The position numbers and the translations under genes were made by a program. Shown here piece after piece: positions 20,191-34,900 of a stretch of 64,000 bases of DNA (position 1 is its first letter; each line of letters begins with the position of its first letter). The stretch is from Lutraria lutraria (Eukaryota > Mollusca > Bivalvia > Venerida > Mactridae): assembly GCA_964023205.1 (NCBI GenBank), contig OZ026848.1, forward strand, positions 32,351,912 through 32,415,911, written 5' to 3'. Under the pieces are notes generated by a model, which was not told the DNA's origin, did not search any database, and was given only the letters and a program-made list of their open reading frames with translations.

Positions 20191-22702
20191 CCTCTAATTC
20201 TTTGTTTTCAGTAGCTAATGTGATATAATAATAGTACACGTGTGGTTGACGAATTGAAAGTGAATACCCGTTCCACAAACAGTGAGTTGTTGTATTGCTT
20301 TGTATTGACTTGATTGAGTATTATTGGTATCATTATATTAGTGTTATTAATGTGTACTTTAATTCAGGCCACTGTAGATATTCTATTCACAGTAAAACAT
20401 TTTGGTTCTTATTAACATATTTATAGTTTCATTGATATTAACAGAATACAGATCAAAGCGCTGAAGGCACTAAATGTGTTAGGGTTTTCAAAATGTGCAG
20501 TACTAGTAGTAGCTTGTAATTTCTCACTGTATGTCATGATTTTTAAGTATTAGGAATAGAAGTATAACGGTAAAAAGGTGTAGCTTTTCTTTGGTAATTG
20601 TGGTTAATTGACCTAAAGATGTATATTGTGTTAAGGCTATATTTGTATACTTGTTGGTGAAAGCGTGCGGGGCATGTTTGAATTCAGCAAAGTTACGATA
20701 CTTTAATCGGTAAACAGTTGACTAAACTGTTCGGGAACCCAGTATAATGATAACTTGTAAGAGTCATAATTGTTAAACTACTTAGACAATTTTTGTTTAA
20801 ATTATTTTGAGAAAACACTATATAAGGTTACGAAAAGAATGTGATTTTACACTTTTCGAAGTACAATGTAACATTTATTGTCAGATATAGCTTTATACAC
20901 TTTACTATGATATAAAAATTGATCCCTATTCAAATTTCAATTTCAAAGTAGTACATTTATATTCAGATTAAGTACTATATCGTGGGAAACCGTTCTTATG
21001 GTCGACATGAAGTTGTTTTGTGTCCTGGAGAAATAAAAACAACAAAGAAACAATATTCATATATATATTCATCATATATTTATATGACGACAAGAAAATC
21101 AAAATTTATTACTTGAACTGCTTTCAATTTACAATAAATAATTGACAAATTTTGTGACATGATACAGAAAGCCTGTCCTATCCGACCACCTCTCTAATCC
21201 GAACAGATTCCTGGAACCGAACATGCTCCAATGCGACAGATTTCACTGTACATGGATGACGTAATGAAATATACAATGAGTTTTTAATGAATAAATATTA
21301 TTTATTGTACATTTATAACTATATACATCATAGGATAAATAAATACACGTTTTTAGATATTTTATTACGTATAGTTTTGTAAATATATATAATTTCAAAA
21401 TATATTACTACATTAAAAATATAATTGGAATCTGGAAGTTGCATTGATAGTTGAATGAAATGACACATTTCTATTTTAACTTTGAAATGATCATGTAATT
21501 CCTTAAGTCTGCAGAAATCTGTGTATTTCATACGTTTATGGCTCGAAATCAAAATCTTTGGTTAATTTGTAATTTGTTTCGTAGAACTATTTGCAACAAA
21601 TACACACTTTTTATACAGTTATTACAAAACATACATTATCATTAACTGCGTGTACACCCTTAATAAACGGTGACTCTCATATTTTTGTGACCTGTTTGGT
21701 ATGAGCCAGCGACGGTTCCGTTATAAAGCAAAGTTAAAACAGGTAAGCACAATTAAAAGAAATATTCGTTTAAGAACTTCATCAACATGTATGTAAATTG
21801 ATATGGCAACGATATGGCATAACCCGTACAGCGCTATATTGTATTCAGTCGACCCATGTTGCAATACCTATTGCAATACAGTGTCGTAATGAAAATCACA
21901 ATAAAACTAAAGCCACTGTTAATTCAAGTATTAACCCATTACCAGATAGAGATATAACTGTATAAGCTTATTTATTTATATGTTATATAGTAGTGTAACC
22001 AGTAAATGGCTTATCAGTATCAATAGATAAACTGTGAGTTTACACATTGTACCAAAATAGGTTTATTGGAAAAATGCAAATAATTTGTTATTCAGAGAAA
22101 TAAATCGGTCTTTGTAGGTTCAAAACAACTTTAAAATTGTTACTGCATTTACATGCATTTAATTCAATGGATTATATGCTCGATTATTAAAAAAATATCG
22201 CGGTACTTATGGATGTCGTACTCGTACTACGTATCGGCCCGACGCTGTATCGCAATATACCGGTATACCATTATATCATTGCACCACTAACTATTATTGA
22301 ACATTACTCTGCACATATTGGTTGTTCAACACAAGTCAAAATTTCGTCCCGTGTTACAAAATTTATCTGTCACAAAACAGCTTGTAAATGACAAAAAAAT
22401 GAATATCTCGCATTTATATATTACAGCATTTACACATAATGACACAACACTGTATACACTTAATACAAGTCTGTTCATAATTCAAAAAATAATATACTCT
22501 TATTAAATTCAACATACATCTGTACAAGTCTATACACGTTACCAAAGAACTGTATAAGTTCATACACGTTAGTGTATATGAGCTAATTAATACAAAAAGC
22601 ACAAGTTTGTACGTCCGTCTTTGGTTTGAGTAGAAGATACTTCTATGAACATATTTGAAGTGAATGTGTACACGTCATCGCATTAGTTTTATCAATTTCC
22701 TT
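20191..22702. other. 3' flank of the GPCR gene, no exon seen
   Basis: AT-rich. The part next to 22702 would be 3' UTR of the terminal exon. AATAAA on the minus strand occurs around 22062-22077, a possible polyadenylation signal. A fragment with CTCTCTAATCCGAACAG near 21190 is a dispersed repeat also seen near 54165. Confidence 0.35.
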
Positions 22703-22927
22703 TCACAAAACAGTTTCTCTTTCAATATTGTATCCAAGATCAAAACGGACTTCACCGTTATTATTATTCTTCTTCAATTTTGTTTTATTTATATCAGCTG
22801 CACCGTTTGTTATAACACATTTATTATCCTCCAACTCTGACGTCACTTCCTTTATATCAGCCTCGTTCTGGAGCGCCATGTTTGCTTGTAATAATCGGAG
22901 CTGTTCGGCGTTCGTCGATTGTGGATG
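22703..22927 (-). CDS. Alternative terminal exon with PDZ-type C-terminus
   Basis: Acceptor TTTGTTTTCTAAAG, then 74 residues beginning HPQSTNAEQLRLLQ, an Asn/Lys-rich middle (INKTKLKKNNNN) and ending GYNIERETVL, followed by TGA. The last residues T-V-L fit a class I PDZ ligand. The segment is hydrophilic with no membrane stretch, like a receptor tail. It is joined to the microexon 24662-24685 in phase 0. Whether both belong to the GPCR or to a separate gene is inference. Confidence 0.65.
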   Translation of the reverse strand, partial: HPQSTNAEQLRLLQANMALQNEADIKEVTSELEDNKCVITNGAADINKTKLKKNNNNGEVRFDLGYNIERETVL

Positions 22928-25900
22928 CTTTAGAAAACAAACAATTTAAATAAAAGAAAAGAAAATAGGAAACAAAGCTATCAATTTTGAACTAAGTTTA
23001 CTGTGTAATGTAGAATTCATACGCACATCTTGGACATGTTCGTGTCGTGGTTTGGTCTAACGAATTTGTTTGCATTAACTACACATTTTCTTGGTTCAAC
23101 CACTCCAAAAGGAAATCTCAGTAGTACAATCGAGCTTATTCCAGTATTTTGTTTTTCATTTCGTGACATTCATTCAGATAGCTACTGTTAAAAAACGTAT
23201 AAACTGTGCATATTGTAATGCAACGTTACAATTATGAACTTGATTTGGTAGTGATATGTAATATTGGTCCCAGATAATTCTGACTATAGTCTTGTGTTTG
23301 TCTTGATCAACAAATTTAACAGTTACGATCTTATAATCATAGAAGAAATAGACTTTTAGATTGTATTAAGTAAAGGTTACTGAACAATAAGTTACGTTAG
23401 CTTACGTGTAATTTATTTTAGTCTCACCAATAATACACAAAATCTATTTACATCGTCAACAAGAACTTACAATAATGAAAAAGTTAACGTTAGTAAGTTA
23501 ATTACTGTGAAAATTAATGTCACACTAAATATAAAACACTACAGTTGTGTGAACAATACCATATTTGGACAATTAAACGAGTTTATATGAAGGATTGTGT
23601 TAACATGATTTCGAATTCCCTATTTTTTAAACAAATGAATGTGGGCATTAATAATACAAAACATTCTCCATATATCACGTGAGCGGAAGTTGTCGAACTG
23701 TCAGATAATTTGCTCGTCTCTGTCTAATAGTTATTTTAGTGTCAATTTGTTATTTGCATGTTTTTAAACTGTCGCCTGGGTTATAAACTATACTTTTCCA
23801 CTGGTAGAAAAAAGAGATATCAATGTGTTACTGTTGCATGTATCAGGAGATAATAACAGTGAATGTTCACATGTTTCAACCTTGAAGCAGCATTTGTACA
23901 AAACTATTAGTATAAAACACAATGATAACGTCTCCTAGCTTGTAGTTGACTTAGAATTGCCTACAATTAAACTGTTACATAAAAAACACGTGATTTAGAC
24001 ATAGTGTCGGTGTCGGTGTTTGTGACGGCTGAAGCAGAATTTATTGAATTTTAAAAGCGCACGCTATAAAAACAATTCTGTGTTTATCAAGTAACATTAC
24101 TTAATGACTAAAATCCGAGTTTCTAAATTTAGCGCGCTATTAATCATTATCCGACTTAATGAGATTTCCTGTTATATGCTATTATGTCTTAACAATTCAT
24201 TAAGCACACTGTTTCCCGCTAGGATAATAATGTAAGGATGGGTAACTTATTGAATAGCTTTGTTTATCATGAATTAAAGACACTGCACCAGGAATTCGAG
24301 GTATGTGACTTATGGACCAGCAGTCCGGTGAATTCCACAGTAGGGGGCTATAAAACAGGAAGTAATCAATGTCTTAAAAGTTTGCTACTTTACATGTTTT
24401 TATATATAAAAAAAGAAACTGCCGGCATCTAAACCGGATCCTCCATTTTACTATGTCTAGAAAGAAAATTATTGTGTTTTTAGATTATTTGTCAACGAAG
24501 CTACGCACACTCTGTACAGGATTGGACATTACAAGGTGTTTTAATCAAGTTTAAACCAAAATGACCCAAAAGTTAGTTAAATAGCCACAGCAAACAATTA
24601 GTGTTAAAATTTCTTCATCTATACCCACAAGTAAATATTGTATTATTTTAAGTGTTCTTACCGTAGTTTCGGATAAATCATCATCCTGTACAAAGTGGAA
24701 ATAGATAAAAACCATCAAAAATCATTATAATAAATCGTGAATACATCACATGCAGAGTTAAAGAGCGATGTACCCGTATGTTAGTCTGTCCACGGTATAT
24801 TTAAAAGACGTCCTATACTACAAGTATAACAATCATAAGACGTGTACAGAAATAAATACTCAGTATGTATGACTAGTAACTCACTGACATAAAACTATTC
24901 AGAAATTATTATACATGAAGAAGGCAAATAAATTCATGTCATTCACACACAAGCAATACGACCATTTCTTAGCGTTACATTACTCTATCTTTATCTGTAT
25001 AAAAATATAATATATAAATATCTATACATTCAACATTTTACACTTTAATTTCTAACGTAAAAACATTTACAGTCACTTTTTCGAAAAACAACAACAGACA
25101 ACATCTATTTAAATCCAACGATTTAAAACACGCCAATTAGAAAATGATAATCTGCGTTTCCTTTAGACGTAACGTCTCAGATTCGACACATTTACTGTAA
25201 GCGGAACAATAAAGACTTTTATTTCATTAATAATTCATACTGGGCTGATTCAATGCCGTCCTAACACAGTGCACATTTGTTCATGAAAATATTCAATGCG
25301 GATATTTAGAAGTGCACAAAATGGTGATATCAAAAATGGTGAAATGGCCGTTAATATTTTATTTTTAGGAAAGTTATACATTGAAATTGATGTAGTGCGC
25401 TCTAAGAAACGCAGCTATATTTTTTATGACGAGCACAAACAATAAACATGTATATACATGTATAATGTGAGATTTAGAAAAAATCTCATGAAACTTGGGA
25501 GTTCTTTAGAATCACACACTAAATTTTGTTTTTTGTTTGTTTCAAAAAATGGCCGAATTGGCTGAATAAACATTGATGTCGTCGAAAATGATTAGTTCAA
25601 TTTTTATATGCATAAAAGTACGAACTATTACGATCAGAAGACGAATGGACTTTTGTTAGGATTTTAATACGAAATACCCAGCAGATAGCCTTAACTTTTG
25701 AGTTTTTTTTATAGTTTTACGCCCCTTTGTCAACAGTCAGTGTCATATGAGGCGGACAGCATTGTTCCCGGGAAGAACCAGTGCTAGTTAGACTCTCATC
25801 CTCTGTAAGCAACTGCCTACTTTCTCACATAAAGGGAAATGGTCGGTAGCTGGGCTTGAACCTACGTCAGTGAGTGGTTACAGTAATTTAAAGTCAGCTA

Positions 25901-28900
25901 CTTTAACCCCTCGACCACGGAGTCGGGTCCATCGTGGCTGTACGGGTTATCACATGAGTTTAATATCACAGAGTAAAGCTAATCAAATAAAGTTAAGTCA
26001 GTTAATGAAGAACTGAACAAATCGTCTGACAGTGTACATGCATATTACATGTTACAGCATGTCATAACGTCATTGAGACACTTCAAGTAGGCAGCATACT
26101 TTCCGTTGTACGGAAATATAACCTAGTGTTTGTTCAAATTCAAGTCGTAACGAAGGATATACGCTGATGGAACTTGTCATTTATTGTCTATGGTCGTTAA
26201 TCAAAGACAATCATCTTAGAAAAACACACCTGATCGGATCATTTAAAACAGTTGGAATGTTAAAATCGAAAAGACTCTGTATTATAACTTAGTATATAAA
26301 TGTGCATACATTCGTATTTTGAATACTAGTGTTGTAGAAGACACCCAACATTAATACAACTTAATTAAGAGATAGAACGCAAACTGTCAATAATCTTTTA
26401 AATAAATCTTCTGATGAAACATTTTCTTCTTATTTATCTATATGTTGTTTAAATAGCCATTTCAGGGCCGCCCCAGAGAGAGGGGAGAGACGCTAGATCC
26501 AGGAGAACCGGACCTTCATATCCCTACTCTTCGATATTTCAAATACTTTAACCCGTTACTTTATCGTGCCGGGTGTAAAACATCAATACACTCCTCGATT
26601 ACTTTCCTGTGATTTTCTTGACACAGTACTTGGCTCGTTAGTTAGGATTGGGACACTGAAAAGACGTCTCTGAGAAATTCGGAAGGCGGAACCCACGACC
26701 CTTCTTTCTGTAGTCCAGTGCGTCAACACTAGACCATCGATCATCTCTCATTCTATTCTTAAGTAACACGCATGAGTGATTGTCTTCACACATTCATTTG
26801 TTCAAACCATGATTTCACGGATGCATAGACATTGGAATGGACCCTGGTTTGAAATCATGATAACCAACTAATTCGACATCCGAGAAAAGAAAATCTATTT
26901 ATTGCATTTTTCTCCTTGAATTTATAAGACAAATATCGTAATAAGTGCGTTGATATTATGTTCGAGTATTTAACTCGTGAGGTATGAACAATTATCATAT
27001 CAAAGTTGACCATTAAAGCCATTGTCTACATGAACTGTATTCTCCAAATGTCGAGTTGTCTGGGGAAAATTAGTTTTGTTATCACAAAGTCGCGATACTT
27101 TTATCTCGAAAAAAAATGAATAATTTGTAGAACTAGTTCTCCCATTCTAGGACAAGGAAAAAATCAATGTTTAATATTGTTTCATTGCAACTTGAACGGA
27201 TAAAAAATGTTAGAAGAGGCAATCACGGTTCATTGTTGGAGACTCAGAGGCGTGTAATGTGTTCAGATAAGGACAATGGGGACCATTACAATATAACTAA
27301 TCTATGTGGAAGTTTGTACGAACTCACGACAGGTCTTCTAAGAATGTGTTTATTTAAGAACACGAGGTTTCAACGTGTTCTTTGCGATTACTTCTGTTAG
27401 TGTATTCTGTATGTACCAATTCTGGGTGAGTTTTGTAACAATTAATATGATTTAAAAAAGCTACATTGCTTTAATTTATAACACTTGCTTTTTATCACAG
27501 CTTTGAAATGCATTTGGTGTACACAAATTCATTGTCAATGACAAAAGTCTAACTTGAAAGTTCAGTTTGGTATTTATTGTATTTGCTAAATACATGTACT
27601 ATATTATAAATACCATTTAATTCCAGAAGAAAATATTAACATCGGATTTTGCATTCCATGTACATACATGTATACTAATTGTTCAGCCAATAATCAGGAA
27701 GTAGGTTAATGTAAACGCGTGTTAAACCATTTTAGTTGCTGGTGTTGTGATTAACAAATAAACAACAGAAACAATGAGTTTTTATCCTTTTCTGACACAT
27801 TCAGAAAAATACACCAGACATCTCTGGTGAAATAGACCAGGGATCTATTACGATACTGCTGTATTATTGTTATAACGTAATAAAGTGACACACGGTCTGT
27901 TGTGTCACGTCAACGCGCGTCTTGGCCGAGTTTTTAAGGGAAACTTAATTCTTAGATACAAAACATTTATTGTCAACAAACACGAACATAAACAAGAACA
28001 GATTGCTACTGTGTCGTGCTTTGAAGGAATAATTAAATGAAATTGGATCACAAAAAACGAGCTATCAGGGCACACCCATGCTATCATGCATGTACGGCAT
28101 CACAGAATGGACATGACACTACGCGAGTATACGCCAGTTAATGTCACATCGATACTATGTAGATAGGAGAATACAGACTTTGACACATCACTGTATAAGT
28201 AAAGAGGACACATTCATGTCACATTATGATATAGGCATGAGGCTACATATTATGTCACGTCACTATGTAGGTATGAGGGCACATTATATGTCACATCATG
28301 ATGTGGGTATGAGGACACATTATATGTCACGTCACTATGTAGGTATGATGCTACATATTATGTCACGTCACTATGTCGACATGAGGGCACACATTTCTGT
28401 CACGTCCTTATGTAGGTATGAGGACACATAATATATCACGTCACTATGTAGGTATAATGGCACATAATATGTCACGTCACTACGTAGGTATGATGCTACA
28501 TATTATGTCACGTCACTATGTCGACATGAGGGCACATATTTCTGTCACGTCAGTATGTAGGTATGAGGATACATACTATGTCACGTCAGTATGTAGGTAT
28601 GAGGATATATATTATGTCACGTCACTATGTATATATGAGGACACATTTTATGTCACGTCGCAAGAAGGTATGAGGCTACACATTGTGTCACTTTATGATG
28701 TAGGTATGAGGATATTTGTATTATGTCACTTTGCTAGAAGATATGAGGCTACATATTATGTCACGTCACTATGTAGGTATGAGAATATCTGTATTATGTC
28801 ACGTCACTATGTAGGTATGAAGATATATATCATGTCACATCACTATGTAGGTATGAGGATATATATATTATGTCAGTCACTATGTAGGTATGAGGATATA

Positions 28901-31900
28901 TATTATGTCACGTCACTATGTAGGTATGAGGGTATATATATATTATGTCACGTCATGATGTAGATACGAGGCTACATATTATGTCACGTCACTATGTAGG
29001 CATGAGTATACATGTCATGTCCTTCCTGTGCCGCCGTGGTCATGCTTTATATTACCGTGTCACATTTTTCCAGAAATCTGTAAAAACCAACAACATTACA
29101 AAACTTAAGTTTGCACGGGAACTTCATCAAAATGCAATAAAATAATATCCTTTATAGCTCCTAAATCCGTACACTCATTTATGAAATTGAAGTTTTATAT
29201 TACATTTTTGAGGTTATCTTTTTCAGAAAGCGTATTATTTTCTAAGATCTTGAGGTTGAACACAGACATATTATTCAACACTTCTATTATTGGGATAACA
29301 CGTTTAAGCATTTTGTACATTTTAGACGGAACGTAAAGGTTTTTTTTTTAATATTTGCGTGAACAACCCCCTTTATGAAGAGTTAGTCTGACTGGTCCAT
29401 TGCTAATCTGCGAACTATTTTTGTTTGTATATCCTAACATATTTTACATGTACATAATATTTTAACAGATCCTTAAGTTAGCATGATGGTATTGTAGAGG
29501 TTTTTCAAATTATGTCATATTTCTTATGCTTTTTATCACAATACTCCTCATCCTTTTAAGGTATTTTCTATGAGCAAAAGTACGTAATTAAATAAAAATA
29601 CATCTAAAGGTCTCTATAACTATAATAACTTCAAAACAAAGTCTTTTGCCAAATACTGGAACGTTCGGTTCGGTTTGAGAAACACATTATTCTATGAGCA
29701 GTAATTGTTGGACATAGGCAACAAAATGTCGAGATTTAATGGAATGTAAGTTAATTCTTTCTTACATAAACAGCTCTGAATTGACCGGTTTTGTTCGAAA
29801 AAAGTGCTTGTTTGAATTACGGTGCAATTTTTCACGACTACACAGTGTCAGCATTGTTACAGGAACAACAGTCACATGTAATTCCATTGTCAGGGTTCCA
29901 CGTGCACGTGCAGGGACATAAATGGTGCGTTTGTTCATGCTCGTGCTCATTGTACTCATAATTATCCACGTGTTTGGCCACGTGTTGTGGAGATAGTCCA
30001 GGCAAGTTCTCAAATATAGTTTCACGTCTAAGATCAGGACACATTCTATTTTTTAACGCACGTAGCGGATGTACCTCAGTTCCTGAAGGCAAGAAAAACG
30101 AGGACGTCCTTGAACTTCTTCTGCGACCGGAAGTGTGGCGGCCATGGCGAATTCTGTATCGGTACCATTTTTGTTTAATGACTCGGCGAACCTGAAATAG
30201 ATAGTTTGCAGGAACAAATATTAGTTTAGTTAAAACATAACGCATGTAATATTTACTAATGGTGTTGAAGTCAACAAGAACTGTTTGTGAAACACGGACG
30301 CCCCCTAATGGCCAAGACAGCAAGACAGCACTGACTCATCTACATGTGAGGACCATATCCTCCAAAACCAAATCTGGGGAATTAAGGACAAATTGTTCTC
30401 TAGACATTGGTTACGGACGGTTTGGTTACGGACGGACCAATTGACCGACATGTGCAAAGCAATATACAAATGTATCCCCTTTGCTTCGAAAGGTGACACA
30501 ATTAATACAACAAATGTATGTTATTCTAAAATCAATACATGCATTTTAACATTGTGCACAAGTTGGTAGCTAAGATGCATACATTGTTTGAAACCAAACG
30601 AACATAAAATCCTTTTTTCCCTTCATCCGCAGAAGCAATATCATTCGAAATGTTCACTTGCAAAGAAAATGCAAAAATGCATCGAGGGATAGAACAATAC
30701 TTTTATGTCATCTTTCCTAATTTTATATTAAAGTTGTGATAAAAAAGTGTAGAATATTTTACCTCTCCATTGAGGAAGCAGTACAGAATAGCGACAAATA
30801 TTCCCTGCAATAAATCAAGACATGTTTTATTTATTTTAATATCTCTCAAAGAAAAGTAATAAATAGTTCACCTAATTTTGGAACTTAAGCATGGCATAAT
30901 TTGGACTTAACACATCAAAGTATATACATAAATATATCAAATTATATGTTTTAATATATCAAAGTATATGCATCAATATATAAATTATCAGTTTATATAT
31001 GTATCAATATATTAAATAATATGCGTTAATATATATCATTAATTAAAATACATAATTATATACATATACAATATATTAATTTACTTATTATAAATATCAA
31101 TGTATCAATAACGAACCAGCTTTCTTTAGGGGATAGAATCATTTTGTTCTATAGCAACATTGTTTTGTTTACAAATATGTAAAAATAAGACTAACGGTTC
31201 ATGAAACAACAACAAAGATGTATATACATGCATCATCATACATGCATACATACCGTACAGAACAGAACAGAACAGAAAATTAATATAATATTTGTAAATA
31301 ATGGCCTCCGGTCTAAAATACATAACAAAAACACATAGATATATGCATGAATACAGGGTTATACCATATACATAATTGTAAATAAACTGATAAATTTTCA
31401 CTCACAAATTTTAATGGGGTTTAATCTCTATATATAGACATAACTTAATCATACCTGTGAGGAATGCAGAACTGCGTTAGTCACGTGATATGCCACCTTT
31501 AACCCTCTGTTATCAGCCGGACTCATAATAAACAGTAAATTGGTGATTCCTAGCAGTGGCATCAACACTACTGTAGCTTTTATTGCTTTCCTGAAAGTAT
31601 AGTGTAGCATCTATTAACGGTCACCTCCGAACAACAGCCACCTCCCTGTTACAGCCAGGGTACTACCATCCCAAACTGACGTTTTACTCTATTTTCACTA
31701 TCTCAACAATAGCCACCTCCTTACAACAGCCGTTTTTTGTCCTTCCCATCGGTGGCTGTTGTATGGGGGTTGTAGTGAATTAAATGATTTACAGACACAA
31801 AGAGACCACAATTAAAACACAGAGCATGATGACCTCGGAATAAAGGCCACCTATGTAAAAAGGCCATTTTATGTCTTTCTTTCCCTATGGTGGCCTTTGT

Positions 31901-34900
31901 TCACAGATCTGACTGAACTTATATATGGTGTATGTATAGATGAATCACAAAGTTAACTACAATACAAAAACGCGGTTGATGTTTGATACTAACGTTATTC
32001 AAAGGCATAGAGGTATGATCAGATAAACATATACTTCTTTATCTTCGTTAGTGAGACGTTGAAATATGAGTAAGGGCAATGTGATGTTAGCTTGCTTTCC
32101 TTCGTACTCTGAGATTGCAGCCCGATCTACAGTTAAACTGGTCTCCGTTTTTCTCTGTTTGTACAAAAAGGTTTGATGCACTGCATCATGGACCGGGAAA
32201 CAGTTTTACTAGCAACGTAACAAATTCTAAGTTTTGAGTAAAACAAAAATAGGAGGTTCATTAAATCCTAATTAGGGTTATGGTAAAATATTTATTTACA
32301 CAGAAATAGTGATTTCATGTAGTCAAGGAAACGAGAATTTTGATTAAAAGGGCCGTCCTTAAAAAAATGTTTGTTTGTGGTAGCCCGACACAGAAAGTTT
32401 TCAGTGGGTAGTTAGGTAGGAAATATTTCGTTTACAATTTTTATATTAAACACAAAATACCTGTCAGTATGCTATTTTCATTGAAAAAAATCACCCAAGA
32501 GATAAAAAAGTTGGTTTTGGTGCCTTTTTGTTAGTAGGTAGCGTTACCGCAAACAAATTCTTTTTATGGGTGGCCTTGACTATATAATAAATAAAGTAGG
32601 TTACCTTATATTAGCTGACTCTATTCTATTGTTCGCTCGAAGTTTTGACACAAGTACTCTGATGATGTTGACAAGAAACACAAGATTTACCTGTAGGGAA
32701 AAAACACGCAATTAGTGTACATTAATATAATAATTTATGAGAAATAATATAAACAATGAAAATAAATATTTACAAGTAATATTTGAAAAAAAAAGTTAAA
32801 TTAAAAACTGAATTAAATGGTACTGAATATATCAATGTACCGTTAACAGTTTGTCATGGCAACACACGTTATATTATATGTTCGTAAACATATGAATACA
32901 AGAATATTGTATATAGAATATACAGTTTATTTATATGATGTACTATGCAATGTATGTATTATTTATGTATCTATGAAATGCTAATATTGTAGATGGTTCA
33001 AAGTGCCGGCGTATTATTCTATAATCGTACAAGTTCATATTATTCATGAATATAAATTACATGTAAATAAATTTAATTGAATTAAAATAATGCATATTCA
33101 TTATAATTCAAAACATGGCTATAAGTTTTATTTTAACATATAGGATTATTAAGAATTGATTGGTTCATTATAAGATCATTTTGAAAGGAAACACGTGACA
33201 ATTGGACACGTGACACAAATATTTGTCACATGATATTTCATAAGCAATCAACGAATTTGCATTAAGACAAAAAGATCGATGAATTCACATACCACAGACT
33301 TGGGATAGTGACATTTGTGTATAATCATCAAAACTCAATTACAGCAGCTGTCTAGACATAAATCAGATAATGAGAAAAAAATCCCAATTAACCTATGGTC
33401 AGTCAGCAAGTGGATGGAATAAGTTCACGTACGAAAATATAAGCATAACGATACTCATTTATGCACACTTATGTTATTTCGCATTAAATTATGCATAACA
33501 ATGATAATTTATGCAAATTTATGCTAATTCGAATGAATTTATGTTAATTACTAGAAATATAGAGCACACAACGACGCAAATTCTGAGCTGTATAAAATTC
33601 TTCAAAAAACTGCAGCAAAAGTCGATTTATATCAATGAAGTCATGTGAATTTATACTGTTCCCAGAAAAAAAATGATAAAAATTCATGAAGTTCAGCAAA
33701 GTAATTGTACGGCATACTTACAACCAATGCAAGAATGAAGGGAGCGATGATGATCCAGTGAGAAGGAAGCTGGGAGTAGTTACTCCAACAATACGAATGA
33801 TGCTGAAATATTAACACGATACTCCATGCCAACACAAACAGCGCTGGTAAACCTGTAAATAAAACAAATACATGCATGATACACTAACGTTATATTTGAT
33901 TGAATAATTAGCGTAAATATATACTAGTACACAAAAACCTAAGCCTTCACTATGAGCCTAAAACCTGACTGGTTCAATTGACCACGATAACAGATCTTTG
34001 TTGCTGGATGCCAATGCCGCTTTTCTGATTGAACTGTCCTCGATGCCCGGTTTATAGGCAGCGTGTGTAAAGCACGAAATAAATCATTTCATAAACCAAC
34101 GAAATTTTTAATCCCACGCACTGCCATAAATGTATTAAAATACAAAAAGTTGTTCTCTTCTGGTGTACGCCAGCGGCTTTATTATTTCTCAAACTGTCAG
34201 AAATGAATTTCAGAAAGACGATCGCTTACCTAAGTTGTCAATAGAATGTTAATAACGGTACTGGTATATCTATTTTTAGACCCGGACTGAAGGCTCCGGG
34301 TTATTTGAAGACTATCATAGACTTAATAAAAGTCGGAAATAACGATATTATATATATACATATATACAATTTAAAGGTTGTTTTCTCTGAAGTATTACAG
34401 CACAACCTCTCCAGAGCGGCCCCCTCTTGATCAGCAACACCCCTTTAACAACAGCATGAGTTTCCCCATTGTACGATTTAACTATTGAGTTAACCTCTCT
34501 AGAGCAACAATCTCTTAACAACAACATAATTTTGCTACTCCCAACAGGTGTTGCCTTGGAGAGGTTACAGTGTACTGAATACATTATACGTATACAACAA
34601 AACTAATAAATAACGATACAGCTATAAGTTACAAGAATTGCGTCATTTCATGATCATGAATATTATTTATGATCTATTCCCAGACAATCTTGCCTTTTAG
34701 TTGTATTTTCACTTCGCTAAATAAAAATACAAAAAAGACTTTTGATTGGGACATCCGTGGTCGAATGGTATTGTTCTTTCAAAAGTCATCTCTAGTCCTT
34801 CACCACTGTGAGTTGGGATTTCACCAAGGGACCAGGAAAATATGATATGAAACTGTTCAGCTAGCTATCATAAGGTAGAATATTACATTCAGGGTGTCTG

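Noticed and set aside
28141..29145. His/Cys/Arg-rich repeat protein
   Set aside because: Degenerate 36-bp tandem repeat. Frame changes between units and is not conserved.
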